A DNA stretch of 64,000 nt from Polyangia bacterium. GTDB lineage: Bacteria > Myxococcota_A > Polyangia > Fen-1088. The translations under genes were made by a program, and so were the position numbers. Numbering within the stretch: position 1 is the first letter of the stretch; each line of letters begins with the position of its first letter. The DNA is taken from positions 62,001 through 126,000 of the forward strand of contig DATATI010000083.1 of NCBI GenBank assembly GCA_036268875.1. Direction: 5' to 3'. The notes below the pieces were generated by a model that saw only the letters and a program-made list of their open reading frames with translations, did no database searches and had not been told where the DNA came from. Below are positions 46,705-55,225 of this stretch, in pieces.

Positions 46705-47586
46705 TTAGAGCTTGTCGACCAGGGACAGGCCGAAGCTGGCGGCGGAGGCGGTCAGGGTGGCGTCGAGAGCGTGGTTCGCCAGCGCCAAATTGGTGGCGCT
46801 CTCGAAGCTGTCGGCGTCCTGTTCGCGCGACAACGATGCCGTGGCGTCGACCTTCGCGCTGGCGGCGACCGTTTGCGCGGTCTGAAAGGCGTCCATCGAC
46901 GAACCGACCTGGGCCAGCGCATTGCCAACTTGGTGGGTGACCGCGTCCAGATTTCCCAGCGTGGCGCGGATGCTGTCGCCGTCGTTGCTCTTCAGCGCCG
47001 TCGACAGCGCCGACAGCGTGGCGAAAAGATCGGCGCCGCCGCCCGCGCCTTTCACCGCCACGTCGGCCCGAACCGACGCCGCCTCGGTCACGCCGGGGGC
47101 CACTTCGACCTGGCGCACGTTGCTGTCGCCCTGATAGTTCCCGGAGGCGTCAAAGGGCGGTTGTGAATCCTTGGTGCCGCCGAAAATATAGCGCCCGTTG
47201 AAGTCGGTGTTCATCAACGTCACCGCTTGCTTGTTCAGACTGTCCACCTCGGTGGCGGCGTTCTGGCGATCGGTGGCCGAATAACTGTCGTTGCTCATCT
47301 GCACGGTCAACTCGCGGACCCGGGCCAGCACGTTCGAGAGCTGCTGCAGCGAACTGTCCGCCACGCCCAGTTCGTCGTTGGCCTTGCCGGCGCCCGAGTT
47401 GACCGCGTCCAGGCGCGCCAGCGTGCTGCGGCCCTGAACGATCAAACCGGCCGCCGTCGGATCATCGCCCGGGTGCGTGACTCGCTGGCCGGTGGACGCC
47501 TCGTTCGACGCTTGCAGGACGCGATCGCGCGCCGTCATCGAGTTGCTGGCGGCCATGTCAAACATCATTCGTTCCGTTACACGCAT
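46705..47586 (-). CDS. flgL: Flagellar hook-filament junction protein FlgL (HAP3)
   Basis: A 293-residue flagellin-like protein forming the filament-side junction. The N-terminus MRVTERMMFDMAASNSMTARDR and ASTGQRVTHPGDDPTAA match the HAP3 D0/D1 helices, and the C-terminus DSFESATNLALANHALDAT gives the partner helix. The middle contains the FNGRYIFGGTKDSQPPFD motif typical of FlgL. It is the last gene of the flg run and follows flgK by 14 bases. Length is slightly under the E. coli protein (317). Export is by the flagellar type III system with FlgN as chaperone. Confidence 0.94.
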   Translation of the reverse strand: MRVTERMMFDMAASNSMTARDRVLQASNEASTGQRVTHPGDDPTAAGLIVQGRSTLARLDAVNSGAGKANDELGVADSSLQQLSNVLARVRELTVQMSNDSYSATDRQNAATEVDSLNKQAVTLMNTDFNGRYIFGGTKDSQPPFDASGNYQGDSNVRQVEVAPGVTEAASVRADVAVKGAGGGADLFATLSALSTALKSNDGDSIRATLGNLDAVTHQVGNALAQVGSSMDAFQTAQTVAASAKVDATASLSREQDADSFESATNLALANHALDATLTASAASFGLSLVDKL

Positions 47587-47600
47587 GGTGCTCCTCGTCC

Positions 47601-49007
47601 TTACTGAATGGCCAACAAGGTGTCGAGCATGCCGTTGGTGGTGGTGATGACCTTGCTGACCGCTTCGAAAGCTCGCTGGGCCTTGGTCATGTTCACCATC
47701 TCTTCGTCCAGGTTCACGCCGGACACCGATTCGCGCATCTGACTGAGATTGTCGGCGATGCTCTTGTCCTGATCCGAGATTGCCTGCGAAAGCTGCGCCT
47801 GCGCACCAAAGCCAGTAACGATGTTCTGGAACGCCGTCGTGGCGTTGGTGCCGGTGGACAGCGCCGTGTTCTCGGTGTTGATCAAGGCCTGCATGTTGCT
47901 GCTGTCGCCGGTGGCGCCGGGCGCCGACGCGGCTGCCAGCAGCGACGGGTTGGCCAGCAGACCGGCGTCGACGGAGATGGAGCTGGCCGCGCCGGCCGAC
48001 GTGGCGCCGACGGTGAACATCTGATGACCGGTGGTGCCGTCGGCGGCGAAACCCGCGCTGTGCACGGCATTGATCGCGTTCCCGAAATCAAAGGCCAGCG
48101 TGTCGATGCCGTTCTCCGCGCTGAGGATGGCGCCGTCGCGCGCGCCGATGCCGCCGCCCAGTTGACCGCCGATGGCGTTGCCAGCCAGGGTCACCGGACC
48201 GGTGCCGTCGGCGCGGGTCAATTGAACAGCCAGGTGGCCGCCGTTCGTCGGATCGGCGATGACCGACAGCTTGCCGGCTTTCTGCTCGCTGACCAGGGCG
48301 GCGCCGCCGGGCAGCGCCATCGAGACGTCGCCCTGATCGTTGGTCACCGGCACGGCGCCGGTCAACTGGCTCAGCTCGTCTTGCAGCTGCTGCCGCTGAT
48401 CCAGCAGATCGTTGGGCTGGGCGCCGGTGCTGCGGGCCATGCGGATCTGGGTGTTCAGGGCGGCCATGTTCGCCGCGTCCTGATTCACCTGCGTGACCGT
48501 GCCGGCCAGCTTGGCGTCCACGCCGTTGCGCACGTCCTCCAGCGAGGCTGACGTGCGGTTGAAGGTGCGGGCCAGGGCCTGCGCCGAAGCGACGGCCGCC
48601 TGTCGCAGACCCGAATCGTTCGGATTCTGAGCGACATCACGAAGGGCGGAATAAAACCCGCTGAGCGCTGCTGTCAGGCCGGTGCCGCCGTCGGGATCCA
48701 ACGCGGTCACGGCGTTCAGGGCGTCGCTTTGCGACGACGAGAAACCTTGGGCGGAGATCGCCGCCGGCATCTGGCGCTCGAGAAATTGATCGCGCGCCTG
48801 GGTGACCGACTGCACGCCGACGCCGCGGCCGATGAACGAAGTGCCGTCGAGATCGGTGGGCGTCAGCGCTTCCAGGTTGGCGGTCTGTCGGCTGTAACCG
48901 GGCGTGTTGACGTTGGCGATGTTCTGGCTGGCGGTGGCCGCGGCCGTGCGGTGCGCGTCCAGGCTGGTGCTGGCCTGCGAGAGGATCGAAAGCAGATCGG
49001 CGGCCAC
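47601..49007 (-). CDS. flgK: Flagellar hook-associated protein FlgK (HAP1)
   Basis: A 468-residue hook-side junction protein. The N-terminal helix region has ASQNIANVNTPGYSRQ and the typical FIGRGVGVQSVTQARDQFLERQ. The C-terminus SGVNLDEEMVNMTKAQ leads into the usual heptad helix ending MLDTLLAIQ. The domain between is shorter than in enterobacteria (547 residues total there), with a D2-like region (GDVSMALPGGAALVSEQKAG). It lies two bases after flgN and 14 bases before flgL in the transcription direction. Confidence 0.96.
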   Translation of the reverse strand: MAADLLSILSQASTSLDAHRTAAATASQNIANVNTPGYSRQTANLEALTPTDLDGTSFIGRGVGVQSVTQARDQFLERQMPAAISAQGFSSSQSDALNAVTALDPDGGTGLTAALSGFYSALRDVAQNPNDSGLRQAAVASAQALARTFNRTSASLEDVRNGVDAKLAGTVTQVNQDAANMAALNTQIRMARSTGAQPNDLLDQRQQLQDELSQLTGAVPVTNDQGDVSMALPGGAALVSEQKAGKLSVIADPTNGGHLAVQLTRADGTGPVTLAGNAIGGQLGGGIGARDGAILSAENGIDTLAFDFGNAINAVHSAGFAADGTTGHQMFTVGATSAGAASSISVDAGLLANPSLLAAASAPGATGDSSNMQALINTENTALSTGTNATTAFQNIVTGFGAQAQLSQAISDQDKSIADNLSQMRESVSGVNLDEEMVNMTKAQRAFEAVSKVITTTNGMLDTLLAIQ

Positions 49008-49008
49008 G

Positions 49009-49485
49009 TCAAGCCACCCGGCTGACGGTGCGTGATTGCCAGATCCCGGTCGACGATCCGCGGCGGGTGTACGCCGTCGGGGTCGGGTTCATCGCGCCCA
49101 GGTACGCGCGCACGTATGACAGCGCGCGCTGGCCCAGGATGCGATTCAGATCGTCCAGCTCGGCCAGCGCGGCGGCCAGCGCGCGAATGGCGCCCAGGCC
49201 GTCTTCCAACCGCGCGGCCTCCGCGGGTTGCCGGGCGCGTAACCCAGCGACGGTGACCTCTTTCAACCCCAGCGCGGCGGCGGCGGCTCCCAGCGCGGCG
49301 GCGAGATCGTTCTGCAGGCGGCGAACCTGATCGTTGAAAGTGGCGCGGAGGGCAGCCCGATGCACCAGACCGTCGACGTCCATGGTGCGAATCAGGGCGC
49401 GCTCTTGCCTCGCCCGCTCGACCTCGGCCTCCAGTGCCTTGCGAATGCTGTCTACGACCGTGAGTGCCAGTTCGAGCTGATTCAT
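49009..49485 (-). CDS. flgN: Flagellar chaperone FlgN
   Basis: A 158-residue helical protein of the FlgN/YvyG type that binds FlgK and FlgL before export. The sequence is nearly all helix (ALTVVDSIRKALEAEVERAR, QVRRLQNDLAAALGAAAAAL) with a C-terminal flexible segment ending TGIWQSRTVSRVA. Homology by eye is weak, as usual for this family; the assignment depends on size, helical pattern and the position between flgM and flgK, four bases after flgM. Confidence 0.82.
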   Translation of the reverse strand: MNQLELALTVVDSIRKALEAEVERARQERALIRTMDVDGLVHRAALRATFNDQVRRLQNDLAAALGAAAAALGLKEVTVAGLRARQPAEAARLEDGLGAIRALAAALAELDDLNRILGQRALSYVRAYLGAMNPTPTAYTRRGSSTGIWQSRTVSRVA

Positions 49486-49489
49486 TTTC

Positions 49490-49780
49490 CTAGTGGCCTA
49501 TCATCTCCCGCAATTTTGCGTCGACCTCGGCCGCCTGCAGGATCTCATCTGCGACCTGAGATGGGTTGGGTTTGAACCCGCCCGAACGCACTTGCTGCTC
49601 GATCTGTTTCAGGCGACCGATGCGCGCGCTGCCGGCTGCCGATTGCGCCGCGGCCACCGACGCCTGCGCTTCGCGCGACGCCCGAACGTCCACTTTGTCT
49701 GTGGGTGGAGGCGCCGCCGCTGATTCATTGCCAGCAACGCGATCCACTGCCCCAATTGGTGTCGTGTCTGTGACTTTCAT
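49490..49780 (-). CDS. flgM: Anti-sigma-28 factor FlgM
   Basis: A 96-residue protein. The first half is flexible (Ala/Pro-rich), and the second half has the helices that bind sigma-28: IGRLKQIEQQVRSGGFKPN and PSQVADEILQAAEVDAKLRE. Start IGAVDRVAG is common for FlgM. It should hold FliA inactive until the hook is finished and FlgM is exported. It overlaps the upstream flgJ-M23 stop by four bases. FliA itself lies 10 kb upstream at 60198-60908. Confidence 0.88.
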   Translation of the reverse strand: MKVTDTTPIGAVDRVAGNESAAAPPPTDKVDVRASREAQASVAAAQSAAGSARIGRLKQIEQQVRSGGFKPNPSQVADEILQAAEVDAKLREMIGH

Positions 49781-50547
49781 GGTGCCCCTCGACGACGCGG
49801 TTTACCCGCAATGGAGTCATCGACACGATCTCTGTATCTATTAAGAGCACGCGCCGGATCGACGGGCCTTTCGTTCACTCTTACTTCGAAGTGCAGGTGC
49901 GGGCCGGTGGCACGTCCACTCATCCCGGCGCGGGCGATGGGCTGCCCTTCCTTGACGGTTTCTCCCGGGGTAACCAGCAGTTCCGAAGCATGGGCGTAAA
50001 GCGTGGTCATGCCGTTGCCGTGGTCGATCTCGACCGCGTTGCCGTATCCGCCGCGCTGTCCTGCGCTTTTCACCACGCCGCCGGTGGCCGCCAAGATCGG
50101 GCTGCCGGCGGCGGCGCGCAGGTCGACGCCCGTGTGGTACTTTCTCTCACCGTCGATGGGATCCGAGCGGCGGCCGAAGGGGCTGGTGATCTGTTCAGCC
50201 CCGGTCAGCACCACGGGCAGCGCGCCCGACGAACTGCCCGTCAGATCGGGCGGCGACAACGGCCCGGCGGTCGTCCTTGACTGCGCCGGCGCCGGCGACG
50301 CTTTCGGCGGTGGCCCTTCGCCGTTATCAATCTGGCCAAGCGAATCTTCCAGCATGCGGGCAATTCCGATCCCGCCCCCCTTCGACACCGCCTCGGCCAG
50401 CGTCTCGACGAACAGGTCGGCGCGGACTTGCCCGCCGGCCACATCGCTCGGCTTGAAAGCGCCGCTCGACTGCAGCATCTGCCGCAGCAGCATGGCCTCC
50501 ATCTGCTGGTAGGCTTGGCTGGCGTCCCGCACGGGAGCGGCGGCCAT
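49777..50547 (-). CDS. flgJ: Rod-binding FlgJ domain fused to M23 (LytM) peptidase
   Basis: A 256-residue protein. Residues 8-70 match the FlgJ N-terminal rod-capping domain (AYQQMEAMLLRQMLQSSGAF, LFVETLAEAVSKGGGIGIA). After a Pro/Ser linker, residues 115-240 form an M23 peptidase with intact zinc ligands: HTGVD (His138, Asp142), YAH (His186) and HLH (217-219). Classical FlgJ carries a GH73 muramidase instead. Here the wall-opening activity during rod assembly would be a glycyl or cross-link endopeptidase. The gene overlaps flgI by one base and flgM by four bases. No signal peptide, in line with export by the flagellar apparatus. Confidence 0.9.
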   Translation of the reverse strand: MAAAPVRDASQAYQQMEAMLLRQMLQSSGAFKPSDVAGGQVRADLFVETLAEAVSKGGGIGIARMLEDSLGQIDNGEGPPPKASPAPAQSRTTAGPLSPPDLTGSSSGALPVVLTGAEQITSPFGRRSDPIDGERKYHTGVDLRAAAGSPILAATGGVVKSAGQRGGYGNAVEIDHGNGMTTLYAHASELLVTPGETVKEGQPIARAGMSGRATGPHLHFEVRVNERPVDPARALNRYRDRVDDSIAGKPRRRGAP

Positions 50548-51647
50548 CAGATGACCTCCACGTCGGCGTCGATGGCGCCGGCCGCTTTCATCGCCTGCAA
50601 GATGGCGATCAGATCGCGCGGGTTCGCGCCCAGCAGGTTGAGCGCCTTCACCAGATCCTCGACGGTGGTGGTGGCGGGCAGCCCGATGACGGGCTTGTCT
50701 TTTTCCTTGGCGTCGACGGCGGCCTGCTTGGTCTGCGCCGTATTGCCGCGACCGAAGGCATTCGGCTGGGAGACATTGACGGCGGTGGTCACCGAGATGG
50801 ACAGTCCGCCGTGCGCCACCGCCACCGCATGGATACGCACGCGCTCACCGGCGACCACGGTGCCGGTGCGCTCGCTGACCACGATGCGCGCTTTCTGGTC
50901 GGCCTCGACCTCCAGCGCTTCCAGCTTGGTTACGAGACCGACGGTCTTGCCCTTGTATTCGGCGGGAACTTTGATCTCGACGGCGGCCGGATCAACAGCG
51001 GAGGCGATCTCGCCTTTCATCTCTTTGTTGATGGCCTCGGCGATGCGAGAGGCGGTGGTGAAGTCCGGGCGCTTGAGTCCCAGGACCAATGGGCCCTTTT
51101 CCAGGCTGCTGGCCACCTCGCGCTCGACGATGCCGCCGGCGGGGACGCTGCCCGAGGTGGGCTGGTTCTTTTGCACCGACGTCCCCAGGGCGCCGACGTC
51201 GAAACCGCCCGCCTGCACTGATCCCTGGGCCAGCACGTAGACCTGGCCGTCGGGGCCAGTCAGTGGCGTCACCAGCAACACGCCGCCCGACAGTGAGCGC
51301 GCGTTGCCCATCGAGCTGACGTTCACGTCCAGGCGCACGCCGGGACGGGTGAACGACGACAGCTTGGCCGTCACCATCACCGCCGCCACGTTGCGCACGC
51401 GCACCAGCTTCGGATCGATGCGGATGCCCAGGCGGCCCAGCATGCCGCTGATCGACTGCGAGGTGAAGAACACCGCTTCGGTGTCGCCCGTGCCGGCCAG
51501 CCCCACCACCAGACCGTAACCGTAAAGCGGGTTGTCGCGCGCGCCGCCCACGTCGACCAGCTCCTTGAGTCGCGTCGGCGCAGCCAGGGCCCGCGCGGCG
51601 TAAAGCGCCAGGCCAAGAACCAGCAGGCAAAAACCGAGGCGTTTCAT
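50547..51647 (-). CDS. flgI: Flagellar P-ring protein FlgI
   Basis: A 366-residue periplasmic protein. A signal peptide (LGFCLLVLGLALYAARALA) is followed by the family start TRLKELVDVGGARDNPLYGYG and VVGLAGTGD. Further motifs: RNVAAVMVTAKLSSFTRPG, RLDVNVSSMGNARSLSGG, VVSERTGTVVAGERVRI and the terminal TTVEDLVKALNLLGANPRDLI. Start at the ATG at 51647, giving a normal signal; the frame is open further upstream but not coding. It has 25 bases between its start and the flgH stop. Together with FlgH it shows a Gram-negative cell wall. Confidence 0.97.
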   Translation of the reverse strand: MKRLGFCLLVLGLALYAARALAAPTRLKELVDVGGARDNPLYGYGLVVGLAGTGDTEAVFFTSQSISGMLGRLGIRIDPKLVRVRNVAAVMVTAKLSSFTRPGVRLDVNVSSMGNARSLSGGVLLVTPLTGPDGQVYVLAQGSVQAGGFDVGALGTSVQKNQPTSGSVPAGGIVEREVASSLEKGPLVLGLKRPDFTTASRIAEAINKEMKGEIASAVDPAAVEIKVPAEYKGKTVGLVTKLEALEVEADQKARIVVSERTGTVVAGERVRIHAVAVAHGGLSISVTTAVNVSQPNAFGRGNTAQTKQAAVDAKEKDKPVIGLPATTTVEDLVKALNLLGANPRDLIAILQAMKAAGAIDADVEVI

Positions 51648-51672
51648 CGTGGTGATCGCGCTTTCATGACAA

Positions 51673-52368
51673 CTAGAACGGCCACAGCCAGCCAAAGTAG
51701 CGTTGGAACCAACCCTGGTGCTGGTTGTCGGTGAGAACGCCGCTGCCGACGAACTCGATCTCCGCATCAGCCACCATCGAGCTTTTCACGCTGTTTTCCT
51801 GGTCGATGTCGATGGGGCGGACCACGCCCGAGATGTAGAAGTGTTGTTCCTCGGCGTTCACCAGCACGACGCGGTGACCTTCGACGAACAGGTTGCCGTT
51901 CGACAGCACCTTGCGCACCACCGCCGGCACGGTGGCGGTCAGGTACTCGCTGCGGCCCGATTGCCCGTCAGCCTTCAGGTGGCCGGTCGACGCGCCACCG
52001 ATGGAAGGATCGATGCCCTTCAATTTGCTGAGCAAGCCGAGAAACGCGGTGATCTGCGCCGACGAGTCGGACTCGCGCGTGAGGTCCGTGTTGGCCGAGC
52101 GCTTGGCGTCGGCGACCTCTTCGATCTTCACCACCACCAGATCGTTGACCCGCAAGGCGCGCGCGTCGGTGAACAGCATCGACGCCGGGCGGCCCGGGTG
52201 CCACAGGCTGCCGGCCGACTGCGGTTCGTCTTCCTTGCCGGCCTGGCCCTCCAGCGTGTACTCGCGGCGTTTGGGCTTGTACTGGCCGATGTGCGTGACG
52301 CCGCAGCCGGCGCCCACCACCGCCAGCGCGGCCAACAGAAATCCGATCGTCGTGCGCTGGCACTTCAT
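51673..52368 (-). CDS. flgH: Flagellar L-ring lipoprotein FlgH
   Basis: A 231-residue outer-membrane ring protein. Signal with lipobox VVGAGC; then GSLWHPGRPASMLFTDARALRVND, LVVVKIEEVADAKRSANTDL, and the C-terminal VEGHRVVLVNAEEQHFYISG with VVRPIDIDQENSV, AEIEFVGSGVL and a final Phe, all family hallmarks. Start ATG at 52368 overlaps the flgA stop (ATGA). Length matches E. coli FlgH. Confidence 0.97.
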   Translation of the reverse strand: MKCQRTTIGFLLAALAVVGAGCGVTHIGQYKPKRREYTLEGQAGKEDEPQSAGSLWHPGRPASMLFTDARALRVNDLVVVKIEEVADAKRSANTDLTRESDSSAQITAFLGLLSKLKGIDPSIGGASTGHLKADGQSGRSEYLTATVPAVVRKVLSNGNLFVEGHRVVLVNAEEQHFYISGVVRPIDIDQENSVKSSMVADAEIEFVGSGVLTDNQHQGWFQRYFGWLWPF

Positions 52369-53042
52369 GGCAGCGTCACCACCAAGCGGCCGTCGACCAG
52401 CTCGCCCTCGACGTGTTTTCCCGACGGCAACATCGCGCACGAACGGCCGCGCGCACAGGGTATGGCCCGGCCGCTTTGTTCGATGGCCAGCGCGCCGGCG
52501 ATGATCATGACCTTCACCACGTCCCCGGGGCGCGCGGTGGCCACGGTGGCATCGTCGGCTTCCACGACGGCGCCGGCGACCAACGCCCGCGACGCCACGG
52601 CACCGTCCGAAAGAGACGCCGCCGTCACCGGTGAATGGCCCGAAACGATCTCCCGAGTTTCCACCGCCACCGCGTCGGCCAGCCGCTCGCCGACGCGCAC
52701 GGCGTGGCGGGTGACGGCCACGTCGGCGACCAGGCGCACGCGCACCCAAGACCAGGCTTCGCAACGGTTGCCGCCGCCGCGCGTGCCCACCACCTTGACC
52801 GGAATGCGGCCCGAACCGTCGACGGCACGCGGGATGGTCACCTCGCGCGCCACGCAGCCGCGCCCGGGACCGCGTTCTTCGCTGGCACCGTCGAGGCGCG
52901 CGCCCGGGACGCTGATCGCTTTCTCCAGCGCGGCGACCACCGCAGCCGACGCCGATTCGGCGCTGTCGGCGGGTGTCGCGGTCATCAGCGTGACAGCGCC
53001 GACCACGGCCAGAATCAGCATATGAACGAATACGCGCATCAT
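52365..53042 (-). CDS. flgA: Flagellar P-ring assembly chaperone FlgA
   Basis: A 225-residue periplasmic chaperone for FlgI. A signal peptide (MLILAVVGAVTLMTATPADS) precedes a variable domain and the C-terminal SAF-like region: VTRHAVRVGERLADAVAVET, ASRALVAGAVVEADD, TARPGDVVKVMIIAGALAIE and the final LPSGKHVEGELVDGRLVV, in the usual order. Overlap with flgH and ten bases to flgG show a single operon. Two Met codons stand at the start; the first is used. Confidence 0.9.
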   Translation of the reverse strand: MMRVFVHMLILAVVGAVTLMTATPADSAESASAAVVAALEKAISVPGARLDGASEERGPGRGCVAREVTIPRAVDGSGRIPVKVVGTRGGGNRCEAWSWVRVRLVADVAVTRHAVRVGERLADAVAVETREIVSGHSPVTAASLSDGAVASRALVAGAVVEADDATVATARPGDVVKVMIIAGALAIEQSGRAIPCARGRSCAMLPSGKHVEGELVDGRLVVTLP

Positions 53043-53052
53043 CGTCGTGGCA

Positions 53053-53841
53053 TCAACGCAGGCTGGTCAGCTTTTGCAGCATCTGGTCGGCGGTGGTGAT
53101 CACCTTCGAGTTCATCTCGTACGACCGCTGCGTCGTGATCATGTCGATCATCTCTTCCACCGCTTTGACGTTGCCGCTTTCCAGGGCGCCTTGTTGCAGC
53201 GAGCCCATGCCCTGCTCGCCCGGTTTCTGGCGAACCTCCTGGCCGCTGGCCGCGCTCGGCTGAAACAAGTTGTTGCCGATGGCCTGCAGCGCGCCCGGGT
53301 TGGTGAACGTGGTCAGCTCGATCTGCCCCAGTTCCTGCGGGTTGGTCTGACCCGCCAGCGTCACCGAGACGGTGCCGTCGGGTTTGATCACCGGATCGCC
53401 GGCGGTGCCGGTGGGGATGGTGATGCCCGGATCGAGCACCTCGCCATTCTGGGTGACCAGGCGGCCGGTGTCGTCGACGCGAAAGTTGCCGGCGCGGGTG
53501 AAGGCGATGTCGCCGTTGGCGCGCTGGATGCGGAAGAACCCGACCCCGCCGATGGCGACGTCGTATGGGTTCTGGGTGGTGAGCATGTCGCCCTGCGCGT
53601 TCGAGCGCGTGGTGGTTCCGGTGCGCACGCCGAGACCCACCTGCAGCGGCGCCGGTTGGCCACCGCCGTTCGGTCCCGCCGGCGTGGCCTGCACGATGGT
53701 CTCCGACAGCAGGTCCTGAAACTCGGCGCGCGTTCGCTTGAAGCCAGTGGTGTTCACGTTCGCGAGGTTGTTGGCGATGGTGTCCATCTTCAATTGCTCC
53801 GCCTCCATTCCGGTGGCGGCGGTGTAAAGCGATCGCAGCAT
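53053..53841 (-). CDS. flgG: Flagellar distal rod protein FlgG
   Basis: A 262-residue rod protein. N-terminus MLRSLYTAATGMEAEQLKMD and NNLANVNTTGFKRTRAEFQD; C-terminus SGNVKAVEEMIDMITTQRSY and MLQKLTSLR. Both helices form the rod core in FlgG. The length (262) equals the standard FlgG of E. coli, so the extension that distinguishes hook from rod is present. It follows flgF with 27 bases between. Confidence 0.98.
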   Translation of the reverse strand: MLRSLYTAATGMEAEQLKMDTIANNLANVNTTGFKRTRAEFQDLLSETIVQATPAGPNGGGQPAPLQVGLGVRTGTTTRSNAQGDMLTTQNPYDVAIGGVGFFRIQRANGDIAFTRAGNFRVDDTGRLVTQNGEVLDPGITIPTGTAGDPVIKPDGTVSVTLAGQTNPQELGQIELTTFTNPGALQAIGNNLFQPSAASGQEVRQKPGEQGMGSLQQGALESGNVKAVEEMIDMITTQRSYEMNSKVITTADQMLQKLTSLR

Positions 53842-53868
53842 GACGAACTCCTTGGCGTGCCCTTTTTT

Positions 53869-54585
53869 CTAGCGAGATTTCCCCACGGCGTTCGCCTGAT
53901 CATCCAGGCGACGGTAGGTTTGAATGGCGGTCATGGCGGTTTCGAACTGCCTTTGCGCGTTGATCAGCGCGACGGTGGAATCCAGCGGCGAGACGTTGCC
54001 CATCTCCAGCTGCCCGGTGGTGACCCGCGTGTCCACCTGCCCGACGGTGCCACCCGGACCGGGACCGTAAAGCTGCGGCCCAATGCGGGCGATGTTCCCT
54101 TGCAGCTGGAACGTGGCCAGGCGATCGATCACCGAACCGTCAGCGCGAATCTCTCCCGCTTCGTTGATGGTCAAGTTCGTGCCGGGCGCGACGGAAATGG
54201 CGTTGCCCGACATCCCCAGAACCGCGCGGCCGTCGCTGACCAGCGTGCCGTTCGGATCCAGCTGCAGACGACCGTTGCGCGTGTACGCCGGCTTCCCGGA
54301 AAGTGACGCCACCTGCAAGAACGATTGATCAGCGGGGACGATGTCCAGCGGGTTGTCGGTGGTGACCACCGCCCCGGGCGACATGTCGGTGCCAGCGCCG
54401 ACCACGGTCGAGAAGACCTTGTCCACCAGACCGGGCCCGGTGTAGGCCGGCAAGAACGCCTGAAAAGCCGGCCGCGTCGCCTTGAACCCAGGGGTCTCTG
54501 CGTTGGCCAGATTGTCGGCGATGGAATCGAGCTGGTCCGCTCGTGCCGCTGCGGCGGCCATTCCGACATAGATCCCGTCAGCCAC
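53869..54585 (-). CDS. flgF: Flagellar proximal rod protein FlgF
   Basis: A 238-residue FlgG-like protein with N-terminus DGIYVGMAAAAARADQLDSI, NLANAETPGFKATRPAFQAF, central GDMSP-like linker and C-terminus LEMGNVSPLDSTVALINAQR followed by QTYRRLDDQANAVGKS. Typical FlgF order upstream of flgG. The start is GTG at 54585 with GAGG nine bases upstream. It is the first gene of the minus-strand run flgF to flgL and has a sigma-54-like promoter directly upstream. Confidence 0.93.
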   Translation of the reverse strand: MADGIYVGMAAAAARADQLDSIADNLANAETPGFKATRPAFQAFLPAYTGPGLVDKVFSTVVGAGTDMSPGAVVTTDNPLDIVPADQSFLQVASLSGKPAYTRNGRLQLDPNGTLVSDGRAVLGMSGNAISVAPGTNLTINEAGEIRADGSVIDRLATFQLQGNIARIGPQLYGPGPGGTVGQVDTRVTTGQLEMGNVSPLDSTVALINAQRQFETAMTAIQTYRRLDDQANAVGKSR

Positions 54586-54609
54586 GTTTTTGTCCTCGAC
54601 TGCTGGTCA

Positions 54610-54627
54610 AAGCAAGGCGAAGGCCAA
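54610..54627 (-). promoter_or_regulatory. Sigma-54-type promoter of the flgF-flgL operon
   Basis: On the minus strand TTGGCCTTCGCCTTGCTT: GG and GC are exactly ten bases apart, with TTGC at -12. The expected start of transcription would be about 15 bases before the GTG of flgF. RpoN control of rod and ring genes is common in flagellar systems. Confidence 0.5.
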
Positions 54628-54680
54628 CTGAAAGTGTCGTGTTTCTGACCGGCAAACCCTGACAGTCGGTAAAAATGACT

Positions 54681-54749
54681 GGGCAGAAATTGCCCATCGG
54701 CAATGACGCAAAAAAAATGGCGCCACGGCTAAAGTCCCGACGGTGGCGC
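54681..54749. promoter_or_regulatory. Overlapping inverted repeats upstream of the FliJ-like gene
   Basis: GGGCA-gaaat-TGCCC (54681-54695) and TTGCC-catc-GGCAA (54690-54703) share bases, so only one can form at a time. A third hairpin GCGCCAC/GTGGCGC (54720-54749) ends 15 bases before the ATG at 54765. These may be operator sites or leader structures; the 179-base gap has no gene. Confidence 0.4.
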
Positions 54750-54764
54750 GCCGAAAAAGAATCT

Positions 54765-55190
54765 ATGCGCCCGAAGACCAGGCTGGATCCGGTCATCAAG
54801 CTCGAAGAGCAGAAGGAAGAGCGCAAGCTGGCCGAGATGGCTGCCGCCGGCCGCCAGGTGACCTCTGCCGAGCAAGTGCTGGCCGAAGCGCAGTCGCGCG
54901 CGCAAGCCGATCACCGACGGATCGCCGACGCCACCGACTGGCAACTGGCCGAACTGGCCCACGCGCGCGCGCTGGTCGACGTGCACACCGCCCAGCGCGC
55001 CGTCGATCAGGCGCAGGTCGTGGCCGACACGTCGCGCGACGCCTATCGCGTGGTTCATTCCAAAGCCGAAGCCCTGCGCCGGGTGGCCGCCACCCGCGTC
55101 GAGGAGATCCTGACCGCGCGGGCGAAAGCCGAGACCAAGGAGCTGGACGAGCTGGGCGTACTGACGTTCAAACGACCGCGCGCCGCTTGA
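54765..55190 (+). CDS. FliJ-like coiled-coil protein
   Basis: A 141-residue, nearly all-helical protein. The N-terminus RPKTRLDPVIKLEEQKEERK resembles the FliJ pattern (F-x-L-D-P-V-L-x-L-R). The rest is a long antiparallel coiled coil (RVEEILTARAKAETKELDEL) as in FliJ, which links FliI ATPase with FlhA during export. No fliI is in the window, and the gene sits apart on the plus strand, so the call is moderate. An ATG 30 codons upstream exists but the shorter start matches FliJ length. A glycosyltransferase gene follows after 35 bases. Confidence 0.65.
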   Translation: MRPKTRLDPVIKLEEQKEERKLAEMAAAGRQVTSAEQVLAEAQSRAQADHRRIADATDWQLAELAHARALVDVHTAQRAVDQAQVVADTSRDAYRVVHSKAEALRRVAATRVEEILTARAKAETKELDELGVLTFKRPRAA

Positions 55191-55225
55191 TGGACCCGAC
55201 GACGGTGTCGTCAGGAAGGTGACGC

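Noticed and set aside
54675-54764. Earlier start for the FliJ-like gene
   Set aside because: The extra 30 codons cover inverted repeats, are not FliJ-like and have no better ribosome-binding site.
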